The position numbers and the translations under genes were made by a program. A stretch of 64,000 bases of DNA, from contig SKJX01000047.1 of NCBI GenBank assembly GCA_007121785.1, positions 1-64,000 of the forward strand. The letters are read 5' to 3'. The notes beneath the pieces are model-generated. The model ran no database searches, was not told the DNA's origin, and saw only the letters and a program-made list of their open reading frames with translations. Numbering within the stretch: position 1 is the first letter of the stretch; the number at the start of each line of letters is the position of its first letter. Positions 26,199 to 33,860 of this stretch are shown here, piece after piece. The DNA is from Nitriliruptoraceae bacterium (GTDB taxonomy: Bacteria > Actinomycetota > Nitriliruptoria > Nitriliruptorales > Nitriliruptoraceae).

Positions 26199-26621
26199 GT
26201 GACACCGTCCGGACGCACCCAGCGAGAGGCAGACCCGGTCGACCCGGACCTGGAGGATGCCCTCGACCCCGACGACGACCCGGAGATCGAACCGGACGTC
26301 GAACCGGAGGCCGAGGGCGATGACCTCGGTGAGGGCGAGGACCTCGAGGGCGGCGAGGTCGCCACCGGGGACCCGACGCTCGACACCGACGACGTCGTCG
26401 ACGACGAGGAGGCCCCGACGTCCGCGGTCGTGCCGCCAGAAGCGGAGTTCGACGACGGCGGGGAGGACCTCGTCACCGCGGTGACCGGCGAGGACGAAGA
26501 CGAGCAGGACCCCATCGAGGGCGTCCGCGACGGGGAGTTCGTCTGCCGCACGTGCTTCATGGCGAAGCGGGACACGCAGCTCGCCGATGCCGAGCGCCTG
26601 CTCTGCCGGGACTGCGCCTGA
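26199..26621 (+). CDS. DUF4193 family protein
   Basis: A conserved actinobacterial protein of unknown function, 140 residues here. About 110 residues of acidic low-complexity sequence (DPDDDPEIEPDVEPEAEGDD and similar) precede the conserved C-terminal zinc ribbon, FVCRTCFMAKRDTQLADAERL then CRDCA, with CxxC pairs. Typical members are about 100 residues, so the acidic arm is longer than usual. GTG 26199 has AGGAG 6 nt upstream. lnt starts 2 nt after the stop. Confidence 0.9.
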   Translation: MTPSGRTQREADPVDPDLEDALDPDDDPEIEPDVEPEAEGDDLGEGEDLEGGEVATGDPTLDTDDVVDDEEAPTSAVVPPEAEFDDGGEDLVTAVTGEDEDEQDPIEGVRDGEFVCRTCFMAKRDTQLADAERLLCRDCA

Positions 26622-26623
26622 AC

Positions 26624-28234
26624 GTGCGAGCACAACTGCTGGCTCCGGCGCTCGCCGCACTCGCCGGGCTGGCCGGCCTCGCCGCCCATCCGCCGATGGG
26701 CTGGTGGCCGACGACGTTCCTCGCCCCGGGGTTGCTCGTGGCTGCGCTGTGGCTCGACGCCAACGCGAGAGCGGCGGACGGCAAGCGCCCGCGAGCTGCC
26801 CGCCTGGGCGCCGTCATGGGCGCGGTGACCTTCGCACCGATGCTCAGCTGGCTCATCCTGCCGGCTGACTACATCGGGTGGGGCCTGCTGGTGGCCGTGC
26901 AGGTCGCGTGGATGGCGCTGCTGGCGGCGCTGCTCACCCCGTTCCTCCAAGGACGCTGGCTGCCGTTGGTCGGCGCGGCGATCTGGACCGGGATCGACGC
27001 ATGGCGTGCCATCTGGCCGCTCGGTGGCTTCGAGTGGGGGGCGATCGCCTACGCGCACGTCGACGGCTCCTGGATGATCCCCGTGGCACGCCTGGTCGGC
27101 GGGCGGGGGATCACGTTCCTCGTCGTGCTCATCTCCATCGCCGGTGCCATGGTGATCCGCCAGACTTGGGTGTCGGTCCGCGAACGCGGTGACACGTCGA
27201 TGGAACAGGCCTTGGGTGCCACGACGTGGCCCATCGCCTGGCTGGTCGGGGGCCTCGTGGTCTCCGTGCTCGCGGTCGTCGACCCGCCGGCGGAGGACGG
27301 TGAGCTCGACATCCTCGCGGTCCAAGGCAACGACCGACGGCACTGGGAGGATCCCTCGCCCGATCCGGATCCACCCTTGCGTATCACCACGGCGATGCGC
27401 GACGAGACCCTGGCGGCTATCGACCGGGACGGTGCCCCCGACCTGACGGTGTGGCCCGAGTCGAGCATCGACCGGGATCCCTACAGCGACCGGGGCGCGG
27501 AGCTCGGCGAGCTCGCGGGAGAAGCGGCCGGATCGGCGGGAACGCTGGTGAGCGGGGTCACCCTCGACGGTCCCGACCCGCAGGCCAACCGCTACGTCGC
27601 GGCGATCGTGCTGGAAGACGGCTTCGAGGAGACCGACCGCTACGTCAAGCGTCGCCTCGTGCCGTTCGGGGAGTACGTCCCGGCGCGTCCCCTGCTGGAC
27701 TGGTTCCCGCCCCTCGACCAGGTCCCACGGGACGCGATCCCCGGCGACGGGCCACAGACGATCGAGGTCGGCGACGACGACACCCCGGTCGCGATCATCA
27801 TCTGCTTCGAGACGAAGTTCCAGTCGCTGACCCGCGACAACGTGCTCGGTGGCGATGAGGCCGGCCCCACCGAGCTGCTCCTGACGTTGACCAACGACGC
27901 CTCCTTCGGTGATTCCGCGGAACCGGATCAGCACCTCGCCCAGAGCCAGCTACGAGCCATCGAGACCGGCCGGCACGTGGTGCACGCCGCGCTGACCGGT
28001 TCGTCGGCCTTCGTCGACCCCGACGGTGGGGTCGAGCAGGCCACGGAGCTGTTCACCGTCGACTCGATCCGGGCCGAGGTCCCCCTGGTGAAGGACCTCA
28101 CGCCGTACCTGGTGATCGGTGACGTCATCGGGTGGCTGACGCGGGCCGGTGTCGTCGCTGCCGGGGGACTGCTGCTGTGGGCCGCGATCGTGCGTCGGCG
28201 TCCCGACTCGTTGACCATCGCCGATGACCGCTAG
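26624..28234 (+). CDS. lnt: Apolipoprotein N-acyltransferase
   Basis: Membrane enzyme that adds the third acyl chain to lipoproteins. 536 residues: about seven hydrophobic helices in the first 210 (LLAPALAALAGLAGLAAH, FLAPGLLVAALWL, YIGWGLLVAVQVAWMALL and so on), then an external carbon-nitrogen hydrolase domain. The catalytic triad positions are visible: Glu in LTVWPESSID, Lys in KRRLVPFGEYVPAR and Cys in VAIIICFETKF, where most members have CYE. A last helix (VVAAGGLLLWAAIV) closes it. GTG follows the DUF4193 stop by 2 nt, so the two are coupled. It implies triacylated lipoproteins, such as the BMP protein below. Confidence 0.92.
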   Translation: MRAQLLAPALAALAGLAGLAAHPPMGWWPTTFLAPGLLVAALWLDANARAADGKRPRAARLGAVMGAVTFAPMLSWLILPADYIGWGLLVAVQVAWMALLAALLTPFLQGRWLPLVGAAIWTGIDAWRAIWPLGGFEWGAIAYAHVDGSWMIPVARLVGGRGITFLVVLISIAGAMVIRQTWVSVRERGDTSMEQALGATTWPIAWLVGGLVVSVLAVVDPPAEDGELDILAVQGNDRRHWEDPSPDPDPPLRITTAMRDETLAAIDRDGAPDLTVWPESSIDRDPYSDRGAELGELAGEAAGSAGTLVSGVTLDGPDPQANRYVAAIVLEDGFEETDRYVKRRLVPFGEYVPARPLLDWFPPLDQVPRDAIPGDGPQTIEVGDDDTPVAIIICFETKFQSLTRDNVLGGDEAGPTELLLTLTNDASFGDSAEPDQHLAQSQLRAIETGRHVVHAALTGSSAFVDPDGGVEQATELFTVDSIRAEVPLVKDLTPYLVIGDVIGWLTRAGVVAAGGLLLWAAIVRRRPDSLTIADDR

Positions 28235-28266
28235 CCTGCCCGCCGGTCGGCTTCCCGCCGGCCCAT

Positions 28267-28342
28267 GCCCCCGTCGTCCAGCGGCCTAGGATCCCACCCT
28301 TTCAAGGTGGTGACGCCGGTTCGAATCCGGTCGGGGGTACCA
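28267..28342 (+). tRNA. tRNA-Glu (UUC)
   Basis: Full cloverleaf. Acceptor 28267-28273 (GCCCCCG) pairs with 28332-28338, the first pair being G-U. D arm is GTCC/GGAT, and the anticodon stem CCACC/GGTGG encloses loop CTTTCAA, so the anticodon is TTC. The T arm is GCCGG TTCGAAT CCGGT. The discriminator base is A and CCA is encoded in the DNA. Confidence 0.95.
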
Positions 28343-28798
28343 ACCACTTGGGGGGACCGAGCCACTCGGGGCAACCAACCACGAGACCAGGGCAGCAGCC
28401 CCGCGAGGCATCGGGGCTCCAGAGGTGCTCATCGTCCTCCGGATGCTCGCGTTGGACGTCGCGCATCGCGTCGGTCCGGCGCAGCTACACGGCCGCAGCC
28501 GGCGCGGGTGGGTCGGACAGCTCGAGCGACGACCGGTAGCATCCCCGCAGATCCTCTCCGTGGGCCGTCGGGCAGCGTCCAGATCGGCCACATCACGGCC
28601 AGGGACGCCACCACCGGGCGAAAAGCCCCGTACCCTGGTCCGCCCGCGTGACACGGGGACGAGTTGCCCATGCCCGCCAGTCCCTGGTCGCCGGCCCCAC
28701 CGACCAGGCGGTCGTCCACCCCGTCTCGCCCACGTCCGACGCCGGCGACCGCGCCTGCGCGCACGCGCGGTGCCACACCCGACCCACAGGAGGTACCG
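28343..28798. other. Intergenic stretch after tRNA-Glu
   Basis: No gene supported on either strand. A TACCCT box (28631-28636) would give a leader of roughly 155 nt for the next gene. An in-frame ATG at 28670 could extend that gene by 43 residues, but the extension is Pro/Thr/Arg-rich with no ribosome-binding site and is probably not coding. Confidence 0.45.
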
Positions 28799-29266
28799 GT
28801 GGCCACCAAGATCGAGGTCCAGGTCCCCGTCGAGCGGCAGAAGGCCGCACAGGCCGCAGGCAACTTCGAACTCGAGGACCTGCCGGGACGCCTGAGCGAG
28901 CCCGACGCCGCCGTCCGGCTCGGCAAGACCGCCAAGCAGGACAAGCCTCTCAAGGCGGTCCGTTCCCTCAACGGCATCACCAAGCTCACCCCGGGCCAGG
29001 TCATCGCGAACTACGGCCGCTCGGAGTCACGCTGGGCGACCGCGTACCAGAAGCGGCGTGCCGGCGGCGCGGAGTTCCACGAACTGCTGAGCTACGCCCG
29101 GCAGATCATCGGGCTCGACGACGAGGGACAGCTGCGAATCTGCCTGATGGGGCACGCCGGGCAGGGTCCGTGCATCCCGTTGTGGGTCCCACGTGACGAG
29201 GTCACCCTCACCGTCCAACCCAACGACATCATCCTGCGCTTCGATGGCATGACGTTCGACTGGTGA
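28799..29266 (+). CDS. Unknown cytosolic protein
   Basis: 155 residues from GTG 28799, with AGGAGG 5 nt upstream. The N-terminal third is charged and helical (VERQKAAQAAGNFELEDLPG). A central segment reads LNGITKLTPGQVIANYGRSE and the C-terminal part is beta-rich (LRICLMGHAGQGPCIPLW, EVTLTVQPNDIILRFDGM). Two Cys are present but no metal motif. I do not recognise the family. It overlaps the HisN-like phosphatase by GTGA, so it is translated with it. Confidence 0.7.
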   Translation: MATKIEVQVPVERQKAAQAAGNFELEDLPGRLSEPDAAVRLGKTAKQDKPLKAVRSLNGITKLTPGQVIANYGRSESRWATAYQKRRAGGAEFHELLSYARQIIGLDDEGQLRICLMGHAGQGPCIPLWVPRDEVTLTVQPNDIILRFDGMTFDW

Positions 29267-30042
29267 ACGGCCCCTCGGTGTCGGCGACGCGTTGGCGTGA
29301 TGCCGCCAACGACCTCGCCGATCTCGCCGATCGGCTGACGCTCGCGGCCTTCCGCCACCACCTCGACGTCCGGACCAAGGCCGACGGCACCTGGGTGACC
29401 GCGGTCGACGAGGCCGTGGAGCGGACGCTGCGCGAACGCATCGGAGCGTGGTTCCCCGAGCACGCCGTGCTGGGGGAGGAGGACGGCCGGCAGGGTCCGG
29501 TGGACGCGGCGACCTGGGTCATCGACCCGATCGACGGGACCACCAACTTCGTCAAGGGCAACCCGATCTTCGCGACGCTGATCGCGGTCCAGGTCGAGGG
29601 CCAGGAGGTCGCCGCGGTGGTGTCCGCACCCGCGCTCGCGACCCGGTGGGACGGGGTGGCCGGCGGCCCGGCTCGCCAGGATGGCCGTCCGGTCGGGGTC
29701 AGCGACGTCGCCCGCCTGGAGGACGCCGAGGTGGCGCTCGGAGGCCTCGACACGTTCGTCGCCGGGGACCGGCTCGACCTGGCTACCTCGCTGGCCGGAC
29801 GCGCCGCTCGTGTGCGCGGCTACGGCGACTTCTGGCAGCACTGCCTGGTCGCGGCCGGCAGCACCGACGTCGCCGCGGAGGCGACGGTTGCCCTCTGGGA
29901 TCTGGCTGCGGTCAAGTGCGTCGTGGAGGCGGCCGGCGGCCGCTTCACCGACCTGGCCGGGCGACGGACCGCCGACGGGGGCAGCGCGCTGAGCACCAAT
30001 GGACACCTCCACGACGAGGTGCTCGCGATCGCGGCCGGGTGA
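29263..30042 (+). CDS. Inositol monophosphatase family, HisN-like
   Basis: A 259-residue Mg-dependent phosphatase. Metal ligands: GEEDG (about residue 71), WVIDPIDGTTNFVKG (about 85-99) and WDLAAVKCVVEAAGG (about 212), whose Asp completes the site. The layout, with a short N-terminus and FWQHCLVAAGSTDVAAEATV, is closest to actinobacterial histidinol-phosphate phosphatase HisN, but inositol-phosphate and PAP phosphatases share the motifs. No his genes are near. GTG overlaps the previous stop. Confidence 0.87.
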   Translation: MNGPSVSATRWRDAANDLADLADRLTLAAFRHHLDVRTKADGTWVTAVDEAVERTLRERIGAWFPEHAVLGEEDGRQGPVDAATWVIDPIDGTTNFVKGNPIFATLIAVQVEGQEVAAVVSAPALATRWDGVAGGPARQDGRPVGVSDVARLEDAEVALGGLDTFVAGDRLDLATSLAGRAARVRGYGDFWQHCLVAAGSTDVAAEATVALWDLAAVKCVVEAAGGRFTDLAGRRTADGGSALSTNGHLHDEVLAIAAG

Positions 30043-30088
30043 TCCACCCGCACCGGGACCGCGTGGGCGCGGGGACCGGTCGGGGGTC

Positions 30089-30094
30089 TACGCT
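30089..30094 (+). promoter_or_regulatory. -10 box for a probably leaderless mRNA
   Basis: TACGCT ends 7 nt before the ATG at 30102, so transcription should begin at or next to the start codon. No ribosome-binding site precedes that ATG. Confidence 0.5.
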
Positions 30095-30101
30095 CGCCGG
30101 C

Positions 30102-31118
30102 ATGTCCAACGGATCCGCTCAGACACCGACCGAGTCGCCGGCCGAAACCCCGGTCGACCCTGACGGCGCCCTGCGCCTGCTCGACGTCGAGGGCGCACCG
30201 CCTGGCACCTTCGGGGAGTTCGAGCCCACCAGCCCGCCGCTGCTGGATGCTCGGGGACGGGTCCGCCTGTCGTTCAGCCGGGTCGATACCTACCGCAACT
30301 GCCCTCGCAAGTTCCGGTACGCCTACATCGACCGCCTCCCGACCGAGCCCAGTCCCCACCTGTCGTTCGGTTCGTCGATCCACGCCGCTCTCGAGGCCTT
30401 CTACGACCGCAAGCTCCCCTCGTGTCCGTCGGAGGACGACCTGTTGGGGTTCCTCTACGAGGTCTGGGACAGCAGCGGCTTCCGGGACCTGCCGCGTGAC
30501 GAACAACTCAGCTACTACCGCCACGCGCAGGACGTGCTGCGACGCTTCCACCGTCGCGAGGCGCCCACCTACCGCCTACCGGCGGCGACGGAAGCGTGGT
30601 TCGAGCTGCCGGTCGGCGACGCGGCCGTGGTCGTGGGCTCGATCGATCGGGTCGACGCCGACGACGACGGCCGACTCCACGTGATCGATTACAAGACCAA
30701 CCGCAAGGTCCAGGACCGCCAGCGCGTCTCCCGATCCCTGCAGCTGGCCATCTATGCGCTGGCGTGCCAGCACCTCTACGGCCGCTTGCCGGTACAGGTC
30801 TCGCTGGACTTCGTCGTCCCCGGCGTGATGGTCACCGTGGACCTGGACGAGCTGGACCTCGAGCGTGCGCGAGCGGCGGTGCTGGATACCGCCACCAAGG
30901 TGCGCGAGGAGGCGTTCACCCCCACGCCGAACCGGCTCTGTGGTTGGTGCGACTTCCGTTCGGTGTGCCCAGCCTGGGACGGCGATGGGCCGCAGGTGCT
31001 CGGGCCGGCGGTCGACCAGGCCGTCGAGATGCGACGACGGCTGCGACGCGAGGTCCGCGAGCTACGCGAACTCGAGGACGGCGTCACGCGGCTCGCCGAC
31101 GAGTTGGACGGCAGCTGA
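30102..31118 (+). CDS. RecB/Cas4-like PD-(D/E)XK nuclease with Fe-S cluster
   Basis: A 338-residue single-domain nuclease. Conserved cysteines at about 67 (YRNCPRKF), 280, 283 and 289 (CGWCDFRSVC) form the iron-sulphur cage seen in AddB, Cas4 and related nucleases. The active site shows GSSIHAALEAFYD (His), GSIDRVDAD and VIDYKTNRK (D-x-K), then QLAIYALA, the QxxxY motif. A helical tail of about 45 residues ends it. Similar stand-alone proteins occur widely in actinobacteria; no CRISPR genes or repeats are present, so a Cas role is unlikely. Probable DNA repair or end processing. Confidence 0.88.
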   Translation: MSNGSAQTPTESPAETPVDPDGALRLLDVEGAPPGTFGEFEPTSPPLLDARGRVRLSFSRVDTYRNCPRKFRYAYIDRLPTEPSPHLSFGSSIHAALEAFYDRKLPSCPSEDDLLGFLYEVWDSSGFRDLPRDEQLSYYRHAQDVLRRFHRREAPTYRLPAATEAWFELPVGDAAVVVGSIDRVDADDDGRLHVIDYKTNRKVQDRQRVSRSLQLAIYALACQHLYGRLPVQVSLDFVVPGVMVTVDLDELDLERARAAVLDTATKVREEAFTPTPNRLCGWCDFRSVCPAWDGDGPQVLGPAVDQAVEMRRRLRREVRELRELEDGVTRLADELDGS

Positions 31119-31221
31119 CGCCGATGGGACCTCGAGCAGCCGCAGCGCGGCGCCCGCGTCGGTCCCTGGGTCCGAACTGCCCCGATCCGAACCGCCGGGC
31201 GGGGGCTCGCTGGCGTGGGGC

Positions 31222-31227
31222 TAGCAT
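31222..31227 (+). promoter_or_regulatory. Putative -10 box for the SRPBCC gene
   Basis: TAGCAT, 72 nt before GTG 31300. Confidence 0.25.
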
Positions 31228-31299
31228 CGGGAACCCGCAGGAGGGGCTGAGCGGATGTCACCGACGGCCCCGTGGTGAACCGTGGACGAGGAGGTCGAG

Positions 31300-31734
31300 G
31301 TGGGACAGCGCGTCGAGGATCGCACGTCGGTCGCTGCGTCCATGGACGTGGTGTGGGAGACGATCACCGACATCGCGGCCTACCCCGAGTGGGCCGAGGG
31401 CGTCACCGAGACGTCCGTGCTCGAGGAGAACGAGGACGGCTCGCCGCATCAGGCGTGGTTCCGGGTGGATGCGAAGGTCTCGGAGATCACCTACACGATC
31501 GAGTACGCCTACGAGGACTACGACATCAGCTGGCACCTGGTCGAGGGGGAGACGCTGTCGCAGCTCGACGGGCGGTACTCGCTCTCCGAGGACGGTGACG
31601 GCACGTGGGTGCACTACGACCTCGAGGTCGGGATCGACCTGCCGTTGCCGGCGTTCATGAAGAAGCGGGCCGCTCGGACCATCCTCGACCAGGGGCTCCG
31701 CGGGCTCAAGGTCCGCGCCGAGGAACAGGCGTAA
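31300..31734 (+). CDS. SRPBCC (polyketide cyclase/START-like) protein
   Basis: 144 residues of the helix-grip fold. Pattern: RTSVAASMDVVWETITDIAA then YPEWAEGVTETSVLEE, beta strands with HQAWFRVDAKVSEITYTIEY, and a C-terminal long helix (FMKKRAARTILDQGLRGLKV). Members bind small hydrophobic ligands or act as coenzyme Q/lipid carriers; no function can be assigned. GTG 31300 is preceded by AGGAGG with 5-nt spacing; a GTG at 31282 is in frame but upstream of that site. The following gene starts 4 nt after its stop. Confidence 0.85.
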   Translation: MGQRVEDRTSVAASMDVVWETITDIAAYPEWAEGVTETSVLEENEDGSPHQAWFRVDAKVSEITYTIEYAYEDYDISWHLVEGETLSQLDGRYSLSEDGDGTWVHYDLEVGIDLPLPAFMKKRAARTILDQGLRGLKVRAEEQA

Positions 31735-31738
31735 GCCC

Positions 31739-32068
31739 GTGCCGCGCGACGAGACCGAGGCCGCCTACTTCGCGCTGCTGCGTGCGCGCGAGGAGGTGAC
31801 CTCGCTGCACCGCTACGGCGAGTACCTGGAGGCGGAGGCCCAACGCCTGCGTCGGACGACCAAGGAGGCCGCGGCGCTGCTCGGACAGGTCGATCGACGC
31901 CTGGCCCGTGCCCTGCGTCACACCGACGGACCGCTCCAGGAGGCGGTGGATGCCCGCTTGCGTGCGATCGACGACGAGCGCGAGCGCTTGCCGGAACGGA
32001 TCCGCGCGGCCGAAGCCTACGTCGAGGACTGCGAGCGCGAGCACGCCGCGCTGCGATTCGGTGGGTGA
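31739..32068 (+). CDS. Helical protein, unknown
   Basis: 109 residues, almost wholly helical and highly charged (EAAYFALLRAREEVTSLHRY, EAEAQRLRRTTKEAAALLGQ, RAIDDERERLPERIRAAEAY), probably a coiled coil. Starts at GTG 4 nt after the SRPBCC stop; GAGGAACAGG in the SRPBCC 3' end may be the ribosome-binding site. The next gene follows within 5 nt, so the three form one operon. Family unknown. Confidence 0.7.
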   Translation: MPRDETEAAYFALLRAREEVTSLHRYGEYLEAEAQRLRRTTKEAAALLGQVDRRLARALRHTDGPLQEAVDARLRAIDDERERLPERIRAAEAYVEDCEREHAALRFGG

Positions 32069-32072
32069 ACGG

Positions 32073-32363
32073 ATGTACCGCGACGACCCCTTGGACGACG
32101 AGGCGGAGCTTCGCGCGATCGTGGGCGACGAACCCGTCGACACGCTCCTCGACGCCACCCCGGCGGATGGTCGCGAACCCCTCGAGGCTGCCCTGGACGT
32201 CCTGCGGGTCCTACAAGGTTGGGTGGAGGACGACGCGGCCGGTCGGTGGTTCACGACCCCGCAGGGACGACTGGACCGCCGGACGCCGATCGATGCGCTG
32301 GCGGCCGGGCATCAGGAGGAGGTCGAGGACGCCGCACGGGCGTGGGTCGCCGCCCAGGGCTGA
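32073..32363 (+). CDS. Possible ParS/MbcA-like (DUF2384-type) protein
   Basis: 96 acidic residues. The last 45 (ALDVLRVLQGWVEDDAAGRW, FTTPQGRLDRRTPIDALAAG, then EEVEDAARAWVAAQG) resemble the toxin-binding domain of MbcA/Xre-ParS antitoxins: a helix, W-F, a G/L-x-x-R-x-P turn and a closing helix. The N-terminal HTH of classical members is absent, and no RES-domain toxin lies next to it; the upstream helical gene is not a RES protein. ATG at 32073. Treat the similarity as suggestive. Confidence 0.6.
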   Translation: MYRDDPLDDEAELRAIVGDEPVDTLLDATPADGREPLEAALDVLRVLQGWVEDDAAGRWFTTPQGRLDRRTPIDALAAGHQEEVEDAARAWVAAQG

Positions 32364-32403
32364 TCCCTGGTCCACGGCGTCCGCGAGGGCGGCCGCGAAC
32401 CGC

Positions 32404-32409
32404 TACGCT
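32404..32409 (+). promoter_or_regulatory. Putative -10 box for the cold-shock gene
   Basis: TACGCT with about 92 nt to the ATG at 32508. A long 5' leader is common for cold-shock genes, where it can carry temperature-sensitive structure. Confidence 0.35.
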
Positions 32410-32507
32410 TGGTGCCCGATGCGCACGCGTGCCCCGCGTGCGCCCTTCCATGAGCGCCCGCCGGCCCCTGGGCGCGTCTCATCCCAGCACCTCGAGGTCA
32501 GCGCCTT

Positions 32508-32813
32508 ATGCCCACCGGACACGTCAAGGTCTTCCACCCGGACCGCAGCTTCGGCTTCATCGTCTCCGAGGACGGTCGCCAGGTCTACGTCCCCGCATCG
32601 GCGATCACCGGGGACGGTCTGCGTTCCGGGGACGAGGTCGAGTTCGAGGTCGCGGAGGCCGAGGACGGTCGCACGGCGGCCGCCAACGTGACGGTCACGA
32701 AGGCGGCACCGGCCAACAACCCGGTCGGCCGCACGATGATGGCACCGCCCACCTGGGACGAGCTCGAGGAGCGCGAGCGCCAGCGCCGCATGGCAAGGCG
32801 TCGCCGCCGCTGA
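32508..32813 (+). CDS. Cold-shock domain protein
   Basis: 101 residues. Residues 1-66 are a cold-shock OB fold: HVKVFHPDRSFGFIVSEDGR contains the RNP1-like SFGFI, and VYVPASAI replaces the usual VFVHxSAI, so the RNP2 His is Pro. The C-terminal 35 residues are basic (ERERQRRMARRRRR), giving a nucleic-acid-binding tail that simple CspA proteins lack. Binds single-stranded RNA or DNA. Its stop codon lies at the start of a 41-bp tandem repeat. Confidence 0.88.
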   Translation: MPTGHVKVFHPDRSFGFIVSEDGRQVYVPASAITGDGLRSGDEVEFEVAEAEDGRTAAANVTVTKAAPANNPVGRTMMAPPTWDELEERERQRRMARRRRR

Positions 32814-32938
32814 GCGGAGCGAGGCGCCGGCGCGGGTAGGTGAGCCGCCGCTGAGCGGAGCGAGGCGCCGGCGCGGGTAGGTGAGCCGCCGCTGAGCGGA
32901 GCGAGGCGCCGGCGCGGGTAGGTGAGCCGCCGCTGAGC
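32810..32938 (+). repeat. 41-bp tandem repeat, three copies
   Basis: Perfect copies at 32810-32850, 32851-32891 and 32892-32932, then a 6-nt partial copy. The unit begins CTGAGCGGAGCGAGGCGCCG and ends with GGTAGGTGAGCCGCCG. The first copy contains the stop of the cold-shock gene, and the upstream TCGCCGCCG matches the unit end, so the array probably grew from the gene's own 3' end. Each unit can form a GGCGCC-centred hairpin. Confidence 0.95.
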
Positions 32939-32994
32939 ATCACGCGGTCGGCGGGTACGGTGGCGCTCGCGGTGAGAGGCGGAGGTGATCACCC

Positions 32995-33303
32995 GTGGCG
33001 CAGGTCGCTGGTGCCAGCCCGACACCGGTCCGTGAGGAGCGAACGGACACGCTGACCGAACCGAACACGGATCGGCCGTGGGACGTGATCGTGTGGGACG
33101 ATCCGGTCAACCTGATGTCGTACGTGGTGTTCGTGTTCCGGCGGGTGTTCTCCTACTCCGAGGACGTAGCCAGGAAGCTCATGCTCGAGGTCCACACCCA
33201 GGGCAAGGCGCTGGTGGCCAGCGAACCCCGGGAACAGGCGGAGCTGTACGTGCAGCAACTCCACGGCTACGGCTTGCATGCGACGATGCAGCGGTCCTCA
33301 TGA
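32995..33303 (+). CDS. clpS: ATP-dependent Clp protease adaptor ClpS
   Basis: N-end-rule adaptor that hands substrates to ClpA/ClpC. 102 residues with the ClpS core: [20 protein letters not shown], where Asp-Asp-Pro and Met line the N-degron pocket, [20 protein letters not shown], and [20 protein letters not shown] then [12 protein letters not shown]-like start with GGAGG upstream. It overlaps the DUF2017 gene by 4 nt, the normal actinobacterial arrangement. With the L/F-tRNA transferase at 37719 it gives the cell a bacterial N-end pathway beside the Pup system. Confidence 0.94.
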   Translation: MAQVAGASPTPVREERTDTLTEPNTDRPWDVIVWDDPVNLMSYVVFVFRRVFSYSEDVARKLMLEVHTQGKALVASEPREQAELYVQQLHGYGLHATMQRSS

Positions 33304-33860
33304 CCCGGACCTTCCGGCGTCACGGCGACGCGATCCGGGTCACGCTACGTGACGCCGAGGTGGAGTTGTTGCGTAGCGTCCAGCAGGAGCTTCGGGCCAC
33401 CCTCGAGTCGATGGAACAGGAGGACCCCGTCATCCAGCGGTTGTTCCCGGCGCCGGTGCTCGGCGACGAGGAGACCGCGGAGGAGGTCCGCGACCTGGTG
33501 ACCGAGGACCTGCTGCACCGTCGGCTGGAGCAACTCGACGAGCTGTTGACGATGCTCGACCGTGGGGAGGCCTGGCGCGGAGGCATCCGGGTGGACCTCG
33601 TCGAGGACGAGCCGCTGCTGGTGCTCGGCGTCCTCAACGACCTACGTTTGGGTATCGGCGCCAGGATCGACGTGATGGCCATCGACCGCGATCAGGTGGA
33701 TCGTGACCACCCGTACGCGTACCCGCTGGCTGTGATGGACCACTTCGGATGGTGGCAGGAGCAGCTTCTGGCGATCATCGACCCGCCGTCGGTGCGCCAC
33801 GCGAGCGAAGGCTGGTTCGACGATGACCCGTCGGCCGGCGGGATGAAAGGTGAGCGGTGA
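33300..33860 (+). CDS. DUF2017 family protein
   Basis: 186 residues, coupled to clpS by an ATGA overlap. DUF2017 proteins are actinobacterial, helical and of unknown function; their constant position after clpS hints at N-degron work. Seen: [20 protein letters not shown] near the start, [36 protein letters not shown], and the W-rich [17 protein letters not shown]. Stop overlaps the next start. Confidence 0.88.
   Translation: MTRTFRRHGDAIRVTLRDAEVELLRSVQQELRATLESMEQEDPVIQRLFPAPVLGDEETAEEVRDLVTEDLLHRRLEQLDELLTMLDRGEAWRGGIRVDLVEDEPLLVLGVLNDLRLGIGARIDVMAIDRDQVDRDHPYAYPLAVMDHFGWWQEQLLAIIDPPSVRHASEGWFDDDPSAGGMKGER

Noticed and set aside
30102-31118. Cas4 of a CRISPR system
   Set aside because: The nuclease type and Fe-S cysteines fit Cas4-like proteins, but no other cas genes or repeats are in the window and such stand-alone nucleases are common.
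32810-32938. CRISPR array
   Set aside because: Units follow each other with no unique spacers; a minisatellite. The same holds for 58846-58968.
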